Source: Micromonospora rubida (GTDB taxonomy: Bacteria; Actinomycetota; Actinomycetes; Mycobacteriales; Micromonosporaceae). From it: DNA of 64,000 nt. Position 1 is the stretch's first letter, and each line of letters opens with the position of its first letter. Shown here piece by piece: positions 51,299-60,182 of this stretch. Location: NCBI RefSeq assembly GCF_009908295.1, contig NZ_JAAALO010000005.1, forward strand, positions 543,077 to 607,076, in the 5' to 3' direction. Below the pieces are notes generated by a model that saw only the letters and a program-made list of their open reading frames with translations, was not told where the DNA came from and searched no databases. The position numbers and the translations under genes were made by a program.

Positions 51299-53037
51299 CA
51301 GTGGCAGGTGTAGGTCGGGCTCGTGTCCTTGACCGCGCTGTCGGTCCCGATCAGCTGGGAGGAAAAGGTGCTGTCGGTGAACGTCAGCTTGATGACGCCG
51401 TACGTCCCGGACAGCCGCTTTAGGCTGTTGGGCTGCACGTTGACGATCGGGTAGGGCGGCGCGCCGGCCATCCCGCCGAGCAGTTCGACGATGCCGTTCG
51501 GGTCGGCGTCGCCGTTGGGGTCCTGCGGGCCGAACCGCTCGTAGTGGTGGTCGTGGCCGTTGAGGACCAGGTCCGCGCCCTCGTTGTAGAGCATCTGCCA
51601 GATCGGCCTGCTCACCGGGTCGTTGCCGTGGTCGCCAGAGCTGTACAGCGGGTGGTGCCAGGACGCGGCGATGCAGCCCTTGGTGTTCGCGGCGAGGTCG
51701 GCCCGCAGCCAGGAGATCTGCGCGCTGTCGTCGAAGCTGTTGGAGTTGAGGACGATGAAGTGCCAGTTGCCGTGGTTGAAGCTGTAGTAGTTCTTGCCCT
51801 GCGGGTAGGCGATCGACCCGAAGTAGGACTTGTAGCCGGCGTACTCACCGGCCGGGTCGTACGTCTCGTGGTTGCCCGGCGCGGGCCGGATCTTCGACTT
51901 GAACTTGCCCCAGGTCTTGTCGAAGTAGTTCTGGAAGTCCGACAGGCGGGCGTCGTCGTACTGGTTGTCGCCCATGGTGATGACGAACTCGGGGTTCATG
52001 GCCGTGACGAGCGCGGCCGTCTTCGGGTGCTGGCACGAGCTGGAGCTCGCGGTGCACTGGTCGGCGATGTCACCTGCGGCGGCGACCGTGAAGGTGGTCC
52101 CACCGGTCGGGCTGGGCGAGGGAGAGGCGGTGGGCGAGGCGGTCGGTGCCGTGCCCAGGGTGAGCTTGTCCATGTTGGGGCCGCCGGTCGCCGTGGTGGC
52201 GGTCGCCCGGATCGTGTTGGCGCCGGCCTGGAGTGGCACGTTGATCGTCTGGTCGGTCCAGGTGCTCCAGCTACCGGTGGAGTTGAAGGTGAGCCCGGAC
52301 GTCACGGTGACGCCGTTGACCGCGATGCTCAGCGGCCGTCCCGCGGTGGTGCCGTTGGCGTAGCGGAAGGTGCCCGGCCGGCTGCCGGCCGCAGCCGCGG
52401 TCACGGTCCACTCGATGTAGCCACCGACGACGTTGGTGTAGTCGACGAACCCGGTCCCGGTGTATCCGGCATGGTTGCTGAGGACGGCAGCCTGCGAGAG
52501 CGTGGCGTTCTCGGCCTGGTGGTCGGTGCCACCGGGGTCAGGGGCGCCGTCCGGGCCATAGACCTCCAGTTCCCAGAGCGAGTAGCCGTAGGACGTGCCG
52601 CGGGCGGTGCCGTAGACGCGCAGGTACCGTCCGTTCGCGCTGAGGCCGGTGTGGTCGTCGGTCCCGCCGTCCGCGCCGGTCACGGTCTTGACGGTGGTCC
52701 AGGCGGTCCCGTCCGGCGAGGTCTCCAGCCGGTACGCCGAGCCGTACGCGTCCTCCCAGGTCAGCTTGACCCGGTTGATCGCGACGGACGAGCCGAGGTC
52801 GACACGGAGCCACTGCGAATCCGATCCTTCGACGCTTGCCCAGCGGCTCGTGGCGCTGCCGTCGACGGCGTTCTCCGGGCCGTATGCGCTGCTTTCGGTC
52901 GACGAGGAGGTGGCGGGCCGGTTGTGGGACAGGAGCACGTCGGCGGCGTCGGCCCGGTCGACGATGACGATCAGTGCCGTAGCCACCAGCATGGTGCTGG
53001 CTACAGCGAGGGTGGGTAGTTTTCTCTTCCAGCGCAC
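51298..53037 (-). CDS. Secreted CBM32-CBM35 metallophosphoesterase
   Basis: 579 aa. Signal peptide, then F5/8 type C (CBM32) domain (ENAVDGSATSRWASVEGSD, then VDLGSSVAINRVKL), CBM35-like domain (HQAENATLSQAAVLSNHAGY), Ser/Pro linker, and a calcineurin-like phosphoesterase: VAAAGDIADQ, VITMGDNQYDDARL, PAPGNHETYD, ASWHHPLYSSGDHG, NGHDHHYERF hold the metal-binding Asp, Asn and His. Expected to cleave phosphoesters on extracellular glycans or purple-phosphatase substrates. GTG at 53037 chosen for its AAGGAGG site. Confidence 0.88.
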   Translation of the reverse strand: MRWKRKLPTLAVASTMLVATALIVIVDRADAADVLLSHNRPATSSSTESSAYGPENAVDGSATSRWASVEGSDSQWLRVDLGSSVAINRVKLTWEDAYGSAYRLETSPDGTAWTTVKTVTGADGGTDDHTGLSANGRYLRVYGTARGTSYGYSLWELEVYGPDGAPDPGGTDHQAENATLSQAAVLSNHAGYTGTGFVDYTNVVGGYIEWTVTAAAAGSRPGTFRYANGTTAGRPLSIAVNGVTVTSGLTFNSTGSWSTWTDQTINVPLQAGANTIRATATTATGGPNMDKLTLGTAPTASPTASPSPSPTGGTTFTVAAAGDIADQCTASSSSCQHPKTAALVTAMNPEFVITMGDNQYDDARLSDFQNYFDKTWGKFKSKIRPAPGNHETYDPAGEYAGYKSYFGSIAYPQGKNYYSFNHGNWHFIVLNSNSFDDSAQISWLRADLAANTKGCIAASWHHPLYSSGDHGNDPVSRPIWQMLYNEGADLVLNGHDHHYERFGPQDPNGDADPNGIVELLGGMAGAPPYPIVNVQPNSLKRLSGTYGVIKLTFTDSTFSSQLIGTDSAVKDTSPTYTCH

Positions 53038-53476
53038 GGCGCCTCCTTGGGGAGGGGGTTCAACCGGCCGGGGGCAGTTGTTCACTGAAGCGCGTCACGT
53101 CCAAAGGTGTTCCGGAGCCGCGCCAAGCCGCTTGGGAAGAGGCTTCCAATTACGTACTTCGATGTCAAGGGATTAGGAAAACAATTTGCCTTTTCGGTCG
53201 CCCCCGTCGGCGTGGGCTCGGAGCGTTCGGTGGTCGCCGCTGTTTGCATCCCCGACCGGCCTGCCGCGTCGTCGGCGTGGTGCCCCGGCGTGCCGCATCG
53301 GGGTCGTCCGGTGTTCGCCGCGCCGGCCCGTGACGAAAGGTCGGCCACCTCTCGATCAGCAGCGTTCGGCAGGTTCAGGTACTGCTGTGATCGGTGTCGG
53401 AGACAGCGAGCCCGCGACGCCGTGCGGGTGCGCGCCGCACGGATCGGATCAGGGACCCGTGCGGCGCGGCACTTCG
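53038..53476. other. Intergenic region with terminator
   Basis: About 440 bp. It holds the promoter of the phosphoesterase operon on its left, an A/T-rich patch near 53150-53200, and the hairpin at 53432-53467. No gene seen. Confidence 0.6.
53432..53467 (-). terminator. Terminator after sugar dehydrogenase gene
   Basis: GCGCCGCACGG (53432-53442) pairs perfectly with CCGTGCGGCGC (53457-53467) around a 14-nt loop, 10 bp beyond the stop of the minus-strand gene. Confidence 0.8.
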
Positions 53477-55930
53477 CTAGCTGATGGTGATGCGCAGGGT
53501 GCGGTCGGCGCCGTTCGCGGCCCCGCCGTTGTTGTCGCAGTTGGTGGTGCTGAGCCAGAGCTGGTCGGAGCCGGGCACCTTAGTGACCGTGCGTAGGCGT
53601 CCGTACGTGCCCGTGTAGTACGCCGTCGGAGTGCCCGTGGTCTCGCCGCTGAGCAGCGGGATGCGCCACATCTGCTCGCCGCGCAGCGTCGCCATGTAGA
53701 CGACGTCGCGGACGATCGCGATACCGCTGGGCGAGGCGGTCGACACCGACCACTGCCGCTTCGGGTTCTCCATGCCCGCGACGCCGCAGGTGCCCTCGCA
53801 GGTCGGCCAGCCGTAGTTCCTGCCCGGCTTGATGAGGTTGAGTTCGTCGTACATGCTGTTGCCGAACTCGGCCTCCCAGAGCCGGCCCTGCGAGTCGAAC
53901 GCCAGGCCCTGCGGGTTGCGGTGGCCGTAGCTGTAGACCCGGGTACCGAACGGGTTGCCCGGTGCCGCGGCACCGGTCGTCGTGATTCGCAGGATCTTGC
54001 CGTTGAGCGAGTTGAGATCCTGGGCCCGGCTGCTGGTCTGCCCGTCACCGGTGGAGACGTAGAGGTACCCGTCCGGCCCGAAGGCCAGGCGGCCACCGTT
54101 GTGGTAGCGGTTCTTGGCGATCCCGGAAAGGATCGTGGAATACCCGGTCAGGGTGCTGCCGTCGTAGGTCATCCGGGCGACCCGGTTGCCCTCCGAGGCG
54201 GTGTGCATGAAGTAGACGTAGTGGTTGGACGCCCAGCCGGGGTCCACAGCGACGCCGAGCAGTCCTCCCTCACCGTCGGTGGTGACGACGTTCGGGACGG
54301 TCCCGACCTGGGTACGCACACCGGACAGCGTCACCTTGAAGACCTTGAACTGGCCGGAGGTGACCTTGTCGTCCCGCTCGGTGACGAGGGCGGTCTGCCC
54401 GTCGGGCATGAAGTACGTGCCCCAGGGGATCGTCCAGCCGGTGGAGATCTGGGTGATCCCTGACGGCACGCCGCCGCTGCAGGTCGCGGTCGTGAAGGAC
54501 ACCGTGTTGCTCTGCCCGGACGTGTTGCCTGCACCGTCTCGGGCGACGACGTTCAGGCTGTACGCCGTGTTGCAGGCGAGCCCGGTGACAGAGGTGGTCG
54601 CCGCCGGGGGCGTGCCGACGGCCGACTTGACGACGGTCGTCCCGGTGCGCACGTCGTACGCGGTGACCCCGACGTTGTCCGTGGACGCCGTCCAGGTGAG
54701 CGTGACGCTGCTGCCGCTCAGATTCGAGTACGCCAGGCTCGCCGGGGCGGTCGGCGCCTGGGTGTCCGAACTGGCCAGGGTGGAGCAGATCGCCTGCGCG
54801 CTGGACAGCGAGACGTTGCCGGCCGCGTCCCGGGCGAACACCGACAGGCGGTACTCCGTGTTCGGCGAGAGGCCGGTCAGGTTCCGCGAGGTTCCCGTGC
54901 CCGTCGTCTGACTCAGCAGGTTGCCGTCGTGGTAGATGTCGTATCCCACCACCCCGACGTCGTCGGTGGACGCGCCCCAGTTCAGCGTCATGCTGCTGGA
55001 GGTGACGGCGGAACAGCTCGGGGCGCCCGGTGTGCTGGGCGCCTGCGAGTCGCTCTGCCCGGTGATGCGCAGCCGGTCGATGTTGCCCAGGCCGAGCGCG
55101 CCGGTGGCGGTCAGCCGCACGGTGTTGGCTCCCGCGGCCAGTGTCGTGCTGACCGTGACGTCCGCCCAGTCGGTCCAGGCGGTGGTCGCCGGGAACGGTT
55201 GGTTGCCGACGAGGTTGCCGTTGACCGCGATGTCTCCCGGCCGGTTCGCCCCGCCGGAATTGGCGTACCGGAACGCCAGCTGCGCGGTGCCCGCGGCGGC
55301 CGCAGTCACCGTCCACTCCACGTACGCCCCCGCCGCGTTGGTCGTGTTGACGAAGCCGGTGCCGGTGTAGCCGGCGTGGTTCGACTCGACCGCGCCCTGA
55401 GCGATGACCGCGTTCTCCGCCTGGTAGTCGGTGAAGGCCGGCGCTCCGGCGACCTCGAATTCAAGGTAGTCGAGGTTGGCGGTGCCGGCTGTCGAGGTGG
55501 AGGTGACTCGGACGGTGTTGCTGCCGGCGCTGACCGGGGCGGTGACGGTCTTGTCGGCCCAGGTGTCCCAGTCGGAGGTGCTGCCGAACGCCGCCGCCGC
55601 GGCGGCGACGCTGCCGTTGACGGCGATGTCGGCGGGCCGGTCTGCCGCGGCGCCGTTGCTGTAGCGGATCGTGAAGGTCGCCGTGCCGGCGGTCGCGGCG
55701 TTGATCGTCCACTGCACGTAGCTGCCGACCACGTTGTCCGTGTCGGCGAAGCCGGTCCCGGAGAAGTTGAGGTGGTTGGACTCGGCGAGGCCCTGACCAA
55801 TGGTGGCGCTCTCGGCCTCGTAGCGGATGGGTGCGGCATGGGCGGGAGTCGCCATGAGGGCCGACCCGACGATGAGGAGTTCCATACTGAGCGCGGCGAT
55901 GAGTCTCATGCCCGCTCTGGTTCGTACCAT
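53477..55930 (-). CDS. Secreted PQQ-type sugar dehydrogenase with CBM35 and FnIII modules
   Basis: 817 aa. Signal peptide, two CBM35/CBM6-like domains (YEAESATIGQGLAESNHL; YQAENAVIAQGAVESNHAGY), two fibronectin type III domains, then a C-terminal six-bladed GSDH/Hhip-type propeller (GWTIPWGTYFMPDG, GGLLGVAVDPGW, RYHNGGRLAFGPDGYLYVSTGDG, YGHRNPQGLAFDSQGRLWEAEFG). Such enzymes oxidise aldoses with PQQ in the periplasm or outside the cell. ATG at 55930 with AGAGG upstream. No PQQ biosynthesis genes in the window. Confidence 0.87.
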   Translation of the reverse strand: MVRTRAGMRLIAALSMELLIVGSALMATPAHAAPIRYEAESATIGQGLAESNHLNFSGTGFADTDNVVGSYVQWTINAATAGTATFTIRYSNGAAADRPADIAVNGSVAAAAAAFGSTSDWDTWADKTVTAPVSAGSNTVRVTSTSTAGTANLDYLEFEVAGAPAFTDYQAENAVIAQGAVESNHAGYTGTGFVNTTNAAGAYVEWTVTAAAAGTAQLAFRYANSGGANRPGDIAVNGNLVGNQPFPATTAWTDWADVTVSTTLAAGANTVRLTATGALGLGNIDRLRITGQSDSQAPSTPGAPSCSAVTSSSMTLNWGASTDDVGVVGYDIYHDGNLLSQTTGTGTSRNLTGLSPNTEYRLSVFARDAAGNVSLSSAQAICSTLASSDTQAPTAPASLAYSNLSGSSVTLTWTASTDNVGVTAYDVRTGTTVVKSAVGTPPAATTSVTGLACNTAYSLNVVARDGAGNTSGQSNTVSFTTATCSGGVPSGITQISTGWTIPWGTYFMPDGQTALVTERDDKVTSGQFKVFKVTLSGVRTQVGTVPNVVTTDGEGGLLGVAVDPGWASNHYVYFMHTASEGNRVARMTYDGSTLTGYSTILSGIAKNRYHNGGRLAFGPDGYLYVSTGDGQTSSRAQDLNSLNGKILRITTTGAAAPGNPFGTRVYSYGHRNPQGLAFDSQGRLWEAEFGNSMYDELNLIKPGRNYGWPTCEGTCGVAGMENPKRQWSVSTASPSGIAIVRDVVYMATLRGEQMWRIPLLSGETTGTPTAYYTGTYGRLRTVTKVPGSDQLWLSTTNCDNNGGAANGADRTLRITIS

Positions 55931-56040
55931 CGCGTGCCTCTCTCCCGAAGGTTGATAGATAGTCAAACTGACTGACAGTCGCTGATGCTACGGCCGACCA
56001 TGCATATCGGTCAATATTCGACAATGCGGGGCAGCGTCAG

Positions 56041-56061
56041 CCCGAGTGCTCGACACTCGGG
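56041..56061 (-). terminator. Second hairpin downstream of the sugar operon
   Basis: CCCGAGTG and CACTCGGG pair with an intervening CTCGA loop, about 90 nt after the kinase stop and after the stronger hairpin at 56101-56131. Confidence 0.6.
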
Positions 56062-56100
56062 CGCAGGGGGCATGGCGGCGGATGGGCACGGGTGGGCACG

Positions 56101-56131
56101 CCGGGGCCCGTCTCTGCTCGACGGGCCCCGG
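56101..56131 (-). terminator. Terminator of the sugar-uptake operon
   Basis: CCGGGGCCCGT (56101-56111) pairs perfectly with ACGGGCCCCGG (56121-56131) around a 9-nt loop, 18 bp after the stop of the kinase gene. Confidence 0.85.
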
Positions 56132-56149
56132 GAAGGCGTCGACAGCCGG

Positions 56150-57124
56150 TTAGACGGCGGTCCTCAGCGCGGACTTCGCGTCCATCGTGGCACCCAGGGC
56201 GTCGAGGCCGGCCAGGGCGGCGCCGACGACCGGTGCCTGCGCCGACACCACCACCTCGGCGCGGGGCAGCGCGGCCGGCATTCCCTCCACGATCGACTGG
56301 TGCAGCAGCGGATGCCGGGCGGCGAGCACGCCCCCGCCCAGCACGAGAGCCAGCCGTTTCTCGCGCATGCCCAGCCGCTCGGCGGCGACCCGGGCCAGGG
56401 ACAGCACCTCCGTTGCCTGTTTCGCCACGATGCGACGGGCCACCTGGTCCCCGCCGGTCGCGACGGCGAACAGGACCGGGGTGAGCTCGTCGACGCGGGC
56501 GGGGGCGACCTCGCCGAGGTGCACGGCGATGCCGAATTCCTCGACCGTGGCCACCCCGAAGTGGTCGATGACCGCCTCGGTCAGCCGGGTGGCCGGCCCG
56601 CGGCCGTCCTCACCGCGTGCCGCGTGCCACAGCGCCAGGGAGGCCAGGTGGTGCCCGCCGCCCCAGTCTCCGGTGAGCATCCCGAGGGCGGGGAACCGTG
56701 CGGTTCGCCCGTCGGCGTCGCGGCCGACGCAGTTGATCCCGGCACCGCACACGACCGCGATCGCGCGTTCGGCGTCGGTGCCGGCGCGGATCAGAGCGAA
56801 GGTGTCGTTGTCGACCCGGTTCTGGTGTGCCCACCCGGCCGCGGTCACTGCCTCGGTCAGGATCCGCACCTCGATGGGCAGGTCCGCGCCGGCGAGGTAG
56901 ACCTCGGCCCGGTCGAACACTGCGGCCGTGCCGAGCCCCGCGTGCTGCTTGGCCTGCGCGATGAGCCGGCCGAGCAGGCCGATGGTGTCGGGCACGCCGA
57001 TCAGGTGCGGCGAGGACGCCGGGCCCCGGGCACGCCCGAGCACGGCTCCGGCGCCGGTGGCGATGATGACGTCAGTCTTGGAGTTGCCGCCGTCGACCGC
57101 GACCACGGTCCTTTCCCCGATCAT
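56150..57124 (-). CDS. BadF/BadG-family N-acetylglucosamine-type sugar kinase
   Basis: 324 aa. ASKHA fold: phosphate-1 loop VVAVDGGNSKTDVIIA, phosphate-2 region AIAVVCGAGINCVGRD, and adenosine loop ALVLGGGVLAARHPLL. Family members phosphorylate GlcNAc or related sugars. ATG overlaps the GH4 stop. With the GH4 enzyme it completes an operon for importing, phosphorylating and hydrolysing a sugar; which sugar is not shown. Confidence 0.85.
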   Translation of the reverse strand: MIGERTVVAVDGGNSKTDVIIATGAGAVLGRARGPASSPHLIGVPDTIGLLGRLIAQAKQHAGLGTAAVFDRAEVYLAGADLPIEVRILTEAVTAAGWAHQNRVDNDTFALIRAGTDAERAIAVVCGAGINCVGRDADGRTARFPALGMLTGDWGGGHHLASLALWHAARGEDGRGPATRLTEAVIDHFGVATVEEFGIAVHLGEVAPARVDELTPVLFAVATGGDQVARRIVAKQATEVLSLARVAAERLGMREKRLALVLGGGVLAARHPLLHQSIVEGMPAALPRAEVVVSAQAPVVGAALAGLDALGATMDAKSALRTAV

Positions 57125-58374
57125 GCGGCCCACCTCAGGTGCGCGGTGTTCGCGGCGAGAAGCCGGTCGGTGAGGCTCTCGGCGAGGTCGTGCTGGCCGA
57201 CCAGCGGGTGTGCCAGCAGCGCCTGGTAGACCCGCTGCCGTCCACCGGCCACGGCGGCGTGCACGGCCAGCTCCTCGTACCCGCTGACGTGGGAGATGAG
57301 GCCGGAGATGTGGGGGCCGACGGCCCGGACCGGCAGCGGCGCCACGCCGTCGGCGTCGACCCGGCAGCTGACCTCGATGACGGCGTCGTCGGGCAGGAAC
57401 GGCAGGGTTGCGTTGTTGCGCACGTTGACCGGGTGGGTGGCGCCGTCGCCGCTGCGCAGCGAGCCGATGAGCCCGACGGCGGCCTCGGAGTAGTACGCGC
57501 CGCCGCGCTTGGCGAGCAGGTCGGGTTTGGTGTCGCGGGTGGGGTCGGCGTACATGGACAGCAGGGCACCTTCCAGTTCGGCGACCTGCTCGCCCCGGGT
57601 CGGTGCGCCGCGTTCCTCTTCGACGACCTGGTCGTGGGCGTAGAAGTAGCGCAGGTAGTACGACGGCACCGCGCCGAGTGCGGCCAGGATCGCCGGCGGC
57701 AGCTTCACCTCGCCTGCGATCTCGTCCAGGTGCGCCGAAAGCAGCTCGGGCAACCGGTCGACGCCGTCGACGTGTACGCCGCGTTCCCAGGTCAGGTGGT
57801 TCAGGCCGACGTGGTCGAGGGTCACCTGCCCGGGTGCCACGCCGAGCAGCGCGGCGAAGCGCCGCTGGAAGCCGATGGCGACGTTGCACAAGCCGACGGC
57901 CCGATGCCCGGCGTCGAGCAGGGCGCGGGTGACGATGCCGGTCGGGTTGGTGAAGTTGACGATCCACGCTCCGGGTGCGGCGTGGCGGCGTGCGCGTTCG
58001 GCGACGTCGAGCACGACGGGAACGGTGCGCAGGGCCTTGGCGAGACCGCCTGCTCCGGTGGTCTCCTGCCCGACGCAGCCGCATTCGAGCGGGAACGTCT
58101 CGTCGCTGATCCGCGCGCGCTGCCCGCCGACCCGCAGTTGGATGACGACGACGTCGGCGCCGGTGAGCCCGGCGTCGAGGTCGGTGGTCCAGGTGATCCG
58201 CCCGGGGTGTCCGTGGCGGCGGAAGATCCGCTGCGCGAACCCGCCGACGATCGGCAGCCGGTCGGTTGCCGGATCGATCAGCGCTATCTCGGTGACGGCC
58301 CCGTCGAGGCGGGCGAACCCGTCTATCAGCTCGGGGGTGTAGGTCGACCCTCCGCCGACCACAGCGATCTTCAT
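57121..58374 (-). CDS. GH4-family 6-phospho-beta-glucosidase-type glycosidase
   Basis: 417 aa, family length. NAD-binding N-terminus (MKIAVVGGGSTYTPELI), then the GH4 motifs LRVGGQRARISDE, NFTNPTGIVTRAL, VGLCNVAIGF with the metal Cys and DHVGLNHLTW with the metal His. GH4 enzymes use NAD and Mn2+ in a redox-assisted cleavage of phosphorylated glycosides. Coupled by ATGA to the kinase. A phosphorylated disaccharide substrate is likely. Confidence 0.93.
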   Translation of the reverse strand: MKIAVVGGGSTYTPELIDGFARLDGAVTEIALIDPATDRLPIVGGFAQRIFRRHGHPGRITWTTDLDAGLTGADVVVIQLRVGGQRARISDETFPLECGCVGQETTGAGGLAKALRTVPVVLDVAERARRHAAPGAWIVNFTNPTGIVTRALLDAGHRAVGLCNVAIGFQRRFAALLGVAPGQVTLDHVGLNHLTWERGVHVDGVDRLPELLSAHLDEIAGEVKLPPAILAALGAVPSYYLRYFYAHDQVVEEERGAPTRGEQVAELEGALLSMYADPTRDTKPDLLAKRGGAYYSEAAVGLIGSLRSGDGATHPVNVRNNATLPFLPDDAVIEVSCRVDADGVAPLPVRAVGPHISGLISHVSGYEELAVHAAVAGGRQRVYQALLAHPLVGQHDLAESLTDRLLAANTAHLRWAA

Positions 58375-58381
58375 GGAGTTG

Positions 58382-59230
58382 CTATCCTTTCACGCCGGTC
58401 AGCGTGACACCCTGGACGAACGCCTTCTGGGCGAAGAAGAACAGGACGATGACCGGGACCATGGTGAGCAGGGTCGCCGCGCTGACGAGATGCCATTCGA
58501 CGTGGTGCAGCGACCGGAACGAGGCGAGGCCCAGCGAGATGGTCCAGGCATCCTGGTTCTCGCTGGTGTAGAGGAACGGGCCGTAGTAGTCGTTCCAGGC
58601 GTAGAAGAACTGGAACATGGCCGCGGCGGCGATGCCGGGCCTGGCCATGGGCAGGATGACGCGCAACAGCGTGCGCCACTCGCCGCAGCCGTCGACGCGG
58701 GCCGCGTCGAGGTACTCGTCGGGGATGGTGACCAGGAACTGGCGCAGCAGGAAGATGGAGAACGCGTCTCCGGCCAGCATCGGCAGGATGAGCGGCCACA
58801 GCGTGCCGGTGAGCCCGGTGTTGGCCCACATCATGTAGAGCGGGACCGTGGTGACCTGCGGCGGCAGCATCATCATGCAGATGATCAGGACCATCGTCGC
58901 GTTGCGGCCGCGCCACCGCAGCTTGGCCAGCGCGTACGCCGCCGGCACGCTGGCCAGCAGCATGAACCCGGTGGCCAGGATCGCGTAGAGGAACGTGTTG
59001 CCGATGAACCTCAGCAGCGGCGTCTTCCGGAACACCTCGACGTAGTTCTCCGGGTGCCAGCTCTGCGGCCACATGTTCGCGGTCAACGTCTGGTCGCTGG
59101 TCATGAACGAGGTGAGCAGCAGGAAGACGATCGGGGCGAGGAACATGACGGCCATCGCGATGCCGATCGCGTGGCGGGCGACGAAGCCGAGCACGTGGTG
59201 TCCGCGGCCGCCGGGTATGGACTGGGTCAT
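58382..59230 (-). CDS. Carbohydrate ABC transporter permease (MalG-like)
   Basis: 282 aa with six membrane helices. The EAA loop is EYLDAARVDGCGEWRTLLRVILPMARPG, the contact site for the ATPase. MalG-type order and length. ATG at 59230 overlaps the stop of the partner permease (ATGA). No ATPase gene in the operon, so a shared MsiK-type ATPase is implied, as in other actinomycetes. Confidence 0.93.
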   Translation of the reverse strand: MTQSIPGGRGHHVLGFVARHAIGIAMAVMFLAPIVFLLLTSFMTSDQTLTANMWPQSWHPENYVEVFRKTPLLRFIGNTFLYAILATGFMLLASVPAAYALAKLRWRGRNATMVLIICMMMLPPQVTTVPLYMMWANTGLTGTLWPLILPMLAGDAFSIFLLRQFLVTIPDEYLDAARVDGCGEWRTLLRVILPMARPGIAAAAMFQFFYAWNDYYGPFLYTSENQDAWTISLGLASFRSLHHVEWHLVSAATLLTMVPVIVLFFFAQKAFVQGVTLTGVKG

Positions 59231-60177
59231 GAGTCGCCTCCGCTGAACTCCCTGAACCGCCGCAGCAGGATGATCGTGGCGGTCATCGACACCACGAACA
59301 GGATGACCGCCATGACGTTCGCGGCCCCGAACAGGTTGTTGCCGAAGCCGATGGAGTAGAGCCGCATCGGGTAGGTCAGCGTCGAGTTCTCGGGGTAGCC
59401 GAACGTGCCGGCGATGCCGCTGCCCGAGGTGACCTGGCCGGAGGCGACGCTGCCGGCGACCGCGGCCTGGGTGAAGTAGTTGAATGTGCCGATGATGCCG
59501 GTGATGGTCGCGAACAGCAGCACCGGCGAGATGGTGGGCAGGGTGACGTAGCGGAACTGGTGCCAGCGGCCCGCGCCGTCCAGCGACGCGGCCTCGTAGA
59601 GGGCCTGCGGCACGTCGAGCAGCGCCGCGACGAAGATGATCATCAGGTCGCCGACGCCCCACAGGGCCAGCAGTGTCAGCGACGCCTTGGCCCAGTCGGG
59701 GTCGTTGAACCAGCCCGGCCCTTCGACGCCAAACTGCGCCAGCAGCGTGTTGACCGGCCCGGTGCCTGGCTTGAGCAGCAGCACGAACGCGATGGTGGCG
59801 GTGACCGGGGGCGCGAGAGCGGGCAGGTAGTACAGCGTGCGGTAGATGCTGCGGGATCGCTTCATCGCATTGAGCAGCATGGCGGTTAGCAGCGCGCCGA
59901 CCGTCCTGGCGGGGACCATCAGCAGCACGAACACCAGCGTGTTCTTCGCCGCGATCCGCACCGTCGGGTCGTCGAACAGCACGTATTCCCAGAAGTCCAG
60001 CCCGACCCAGACCGGCGGGTTGAACATGTCGAAGCGGGTGAAGGAGAAGTAGACCGCAGCGGCCAGCGGGTAGACCAGGAAGATCAGGATTCCGATCAGC
60101 GCGGGCCCGATGAAGGTGAGGGTGACGAGGAAGCGCCGGACCCGGCCGGCACGCCCATGGCTGGCTGCGGTCGGCAT
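59227..60177 (-). CDS. Carbohydrate ABC transporter permease (MalF-like)
   Basis: 316 aa with six membrane helices. The EAA motif is ALYEAASLDGAGRWHQFRYVTLPTISP. Starts with MPTAASHGRAGRVRRFLVTLTFIGPAL; the ATG at 60177 lies 5 nt after the binding-protein stop. Forms the membrane channel with the following MalG-like permease. Confidence 0.93.
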   Translation of the reverse strand: MPTAASHGRAGRVRRFLVTLTFIGPALIGILIFLVYPLAAAVYFSFTRFDMFNPPVWVGLDFWEYVLFDDPTVRIAAKNTLVFVLLMVPARTVGALLTAMLLNAMKRSRSIYRTLYYLPALAPPVTATIAFVLLLKPGTGPVNTLLAQFGVEGPGWFNDPDWAKASLTLLALWGVGDLMIIFVAALLDVPQALYEAASLDGAGRWHQFRYVTLPTISPVLLFATITGIIGTFNYFTQAAVAGSVASGQVTSGSGIAGTFGYPENSTLTYPMRLYSIGFGNNLFGAANVMAVILFVVSMTATIILLRRFREFSGGDS

Positions 60178-60182
60178 CGCTG

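Noticed and set aside
53038..53476. Possible small RNA or tRNA in a gene-free stretch
   Set aside because: No cloverleaf or TpsiC-like sequence; the only structure is a terminator hairpin.
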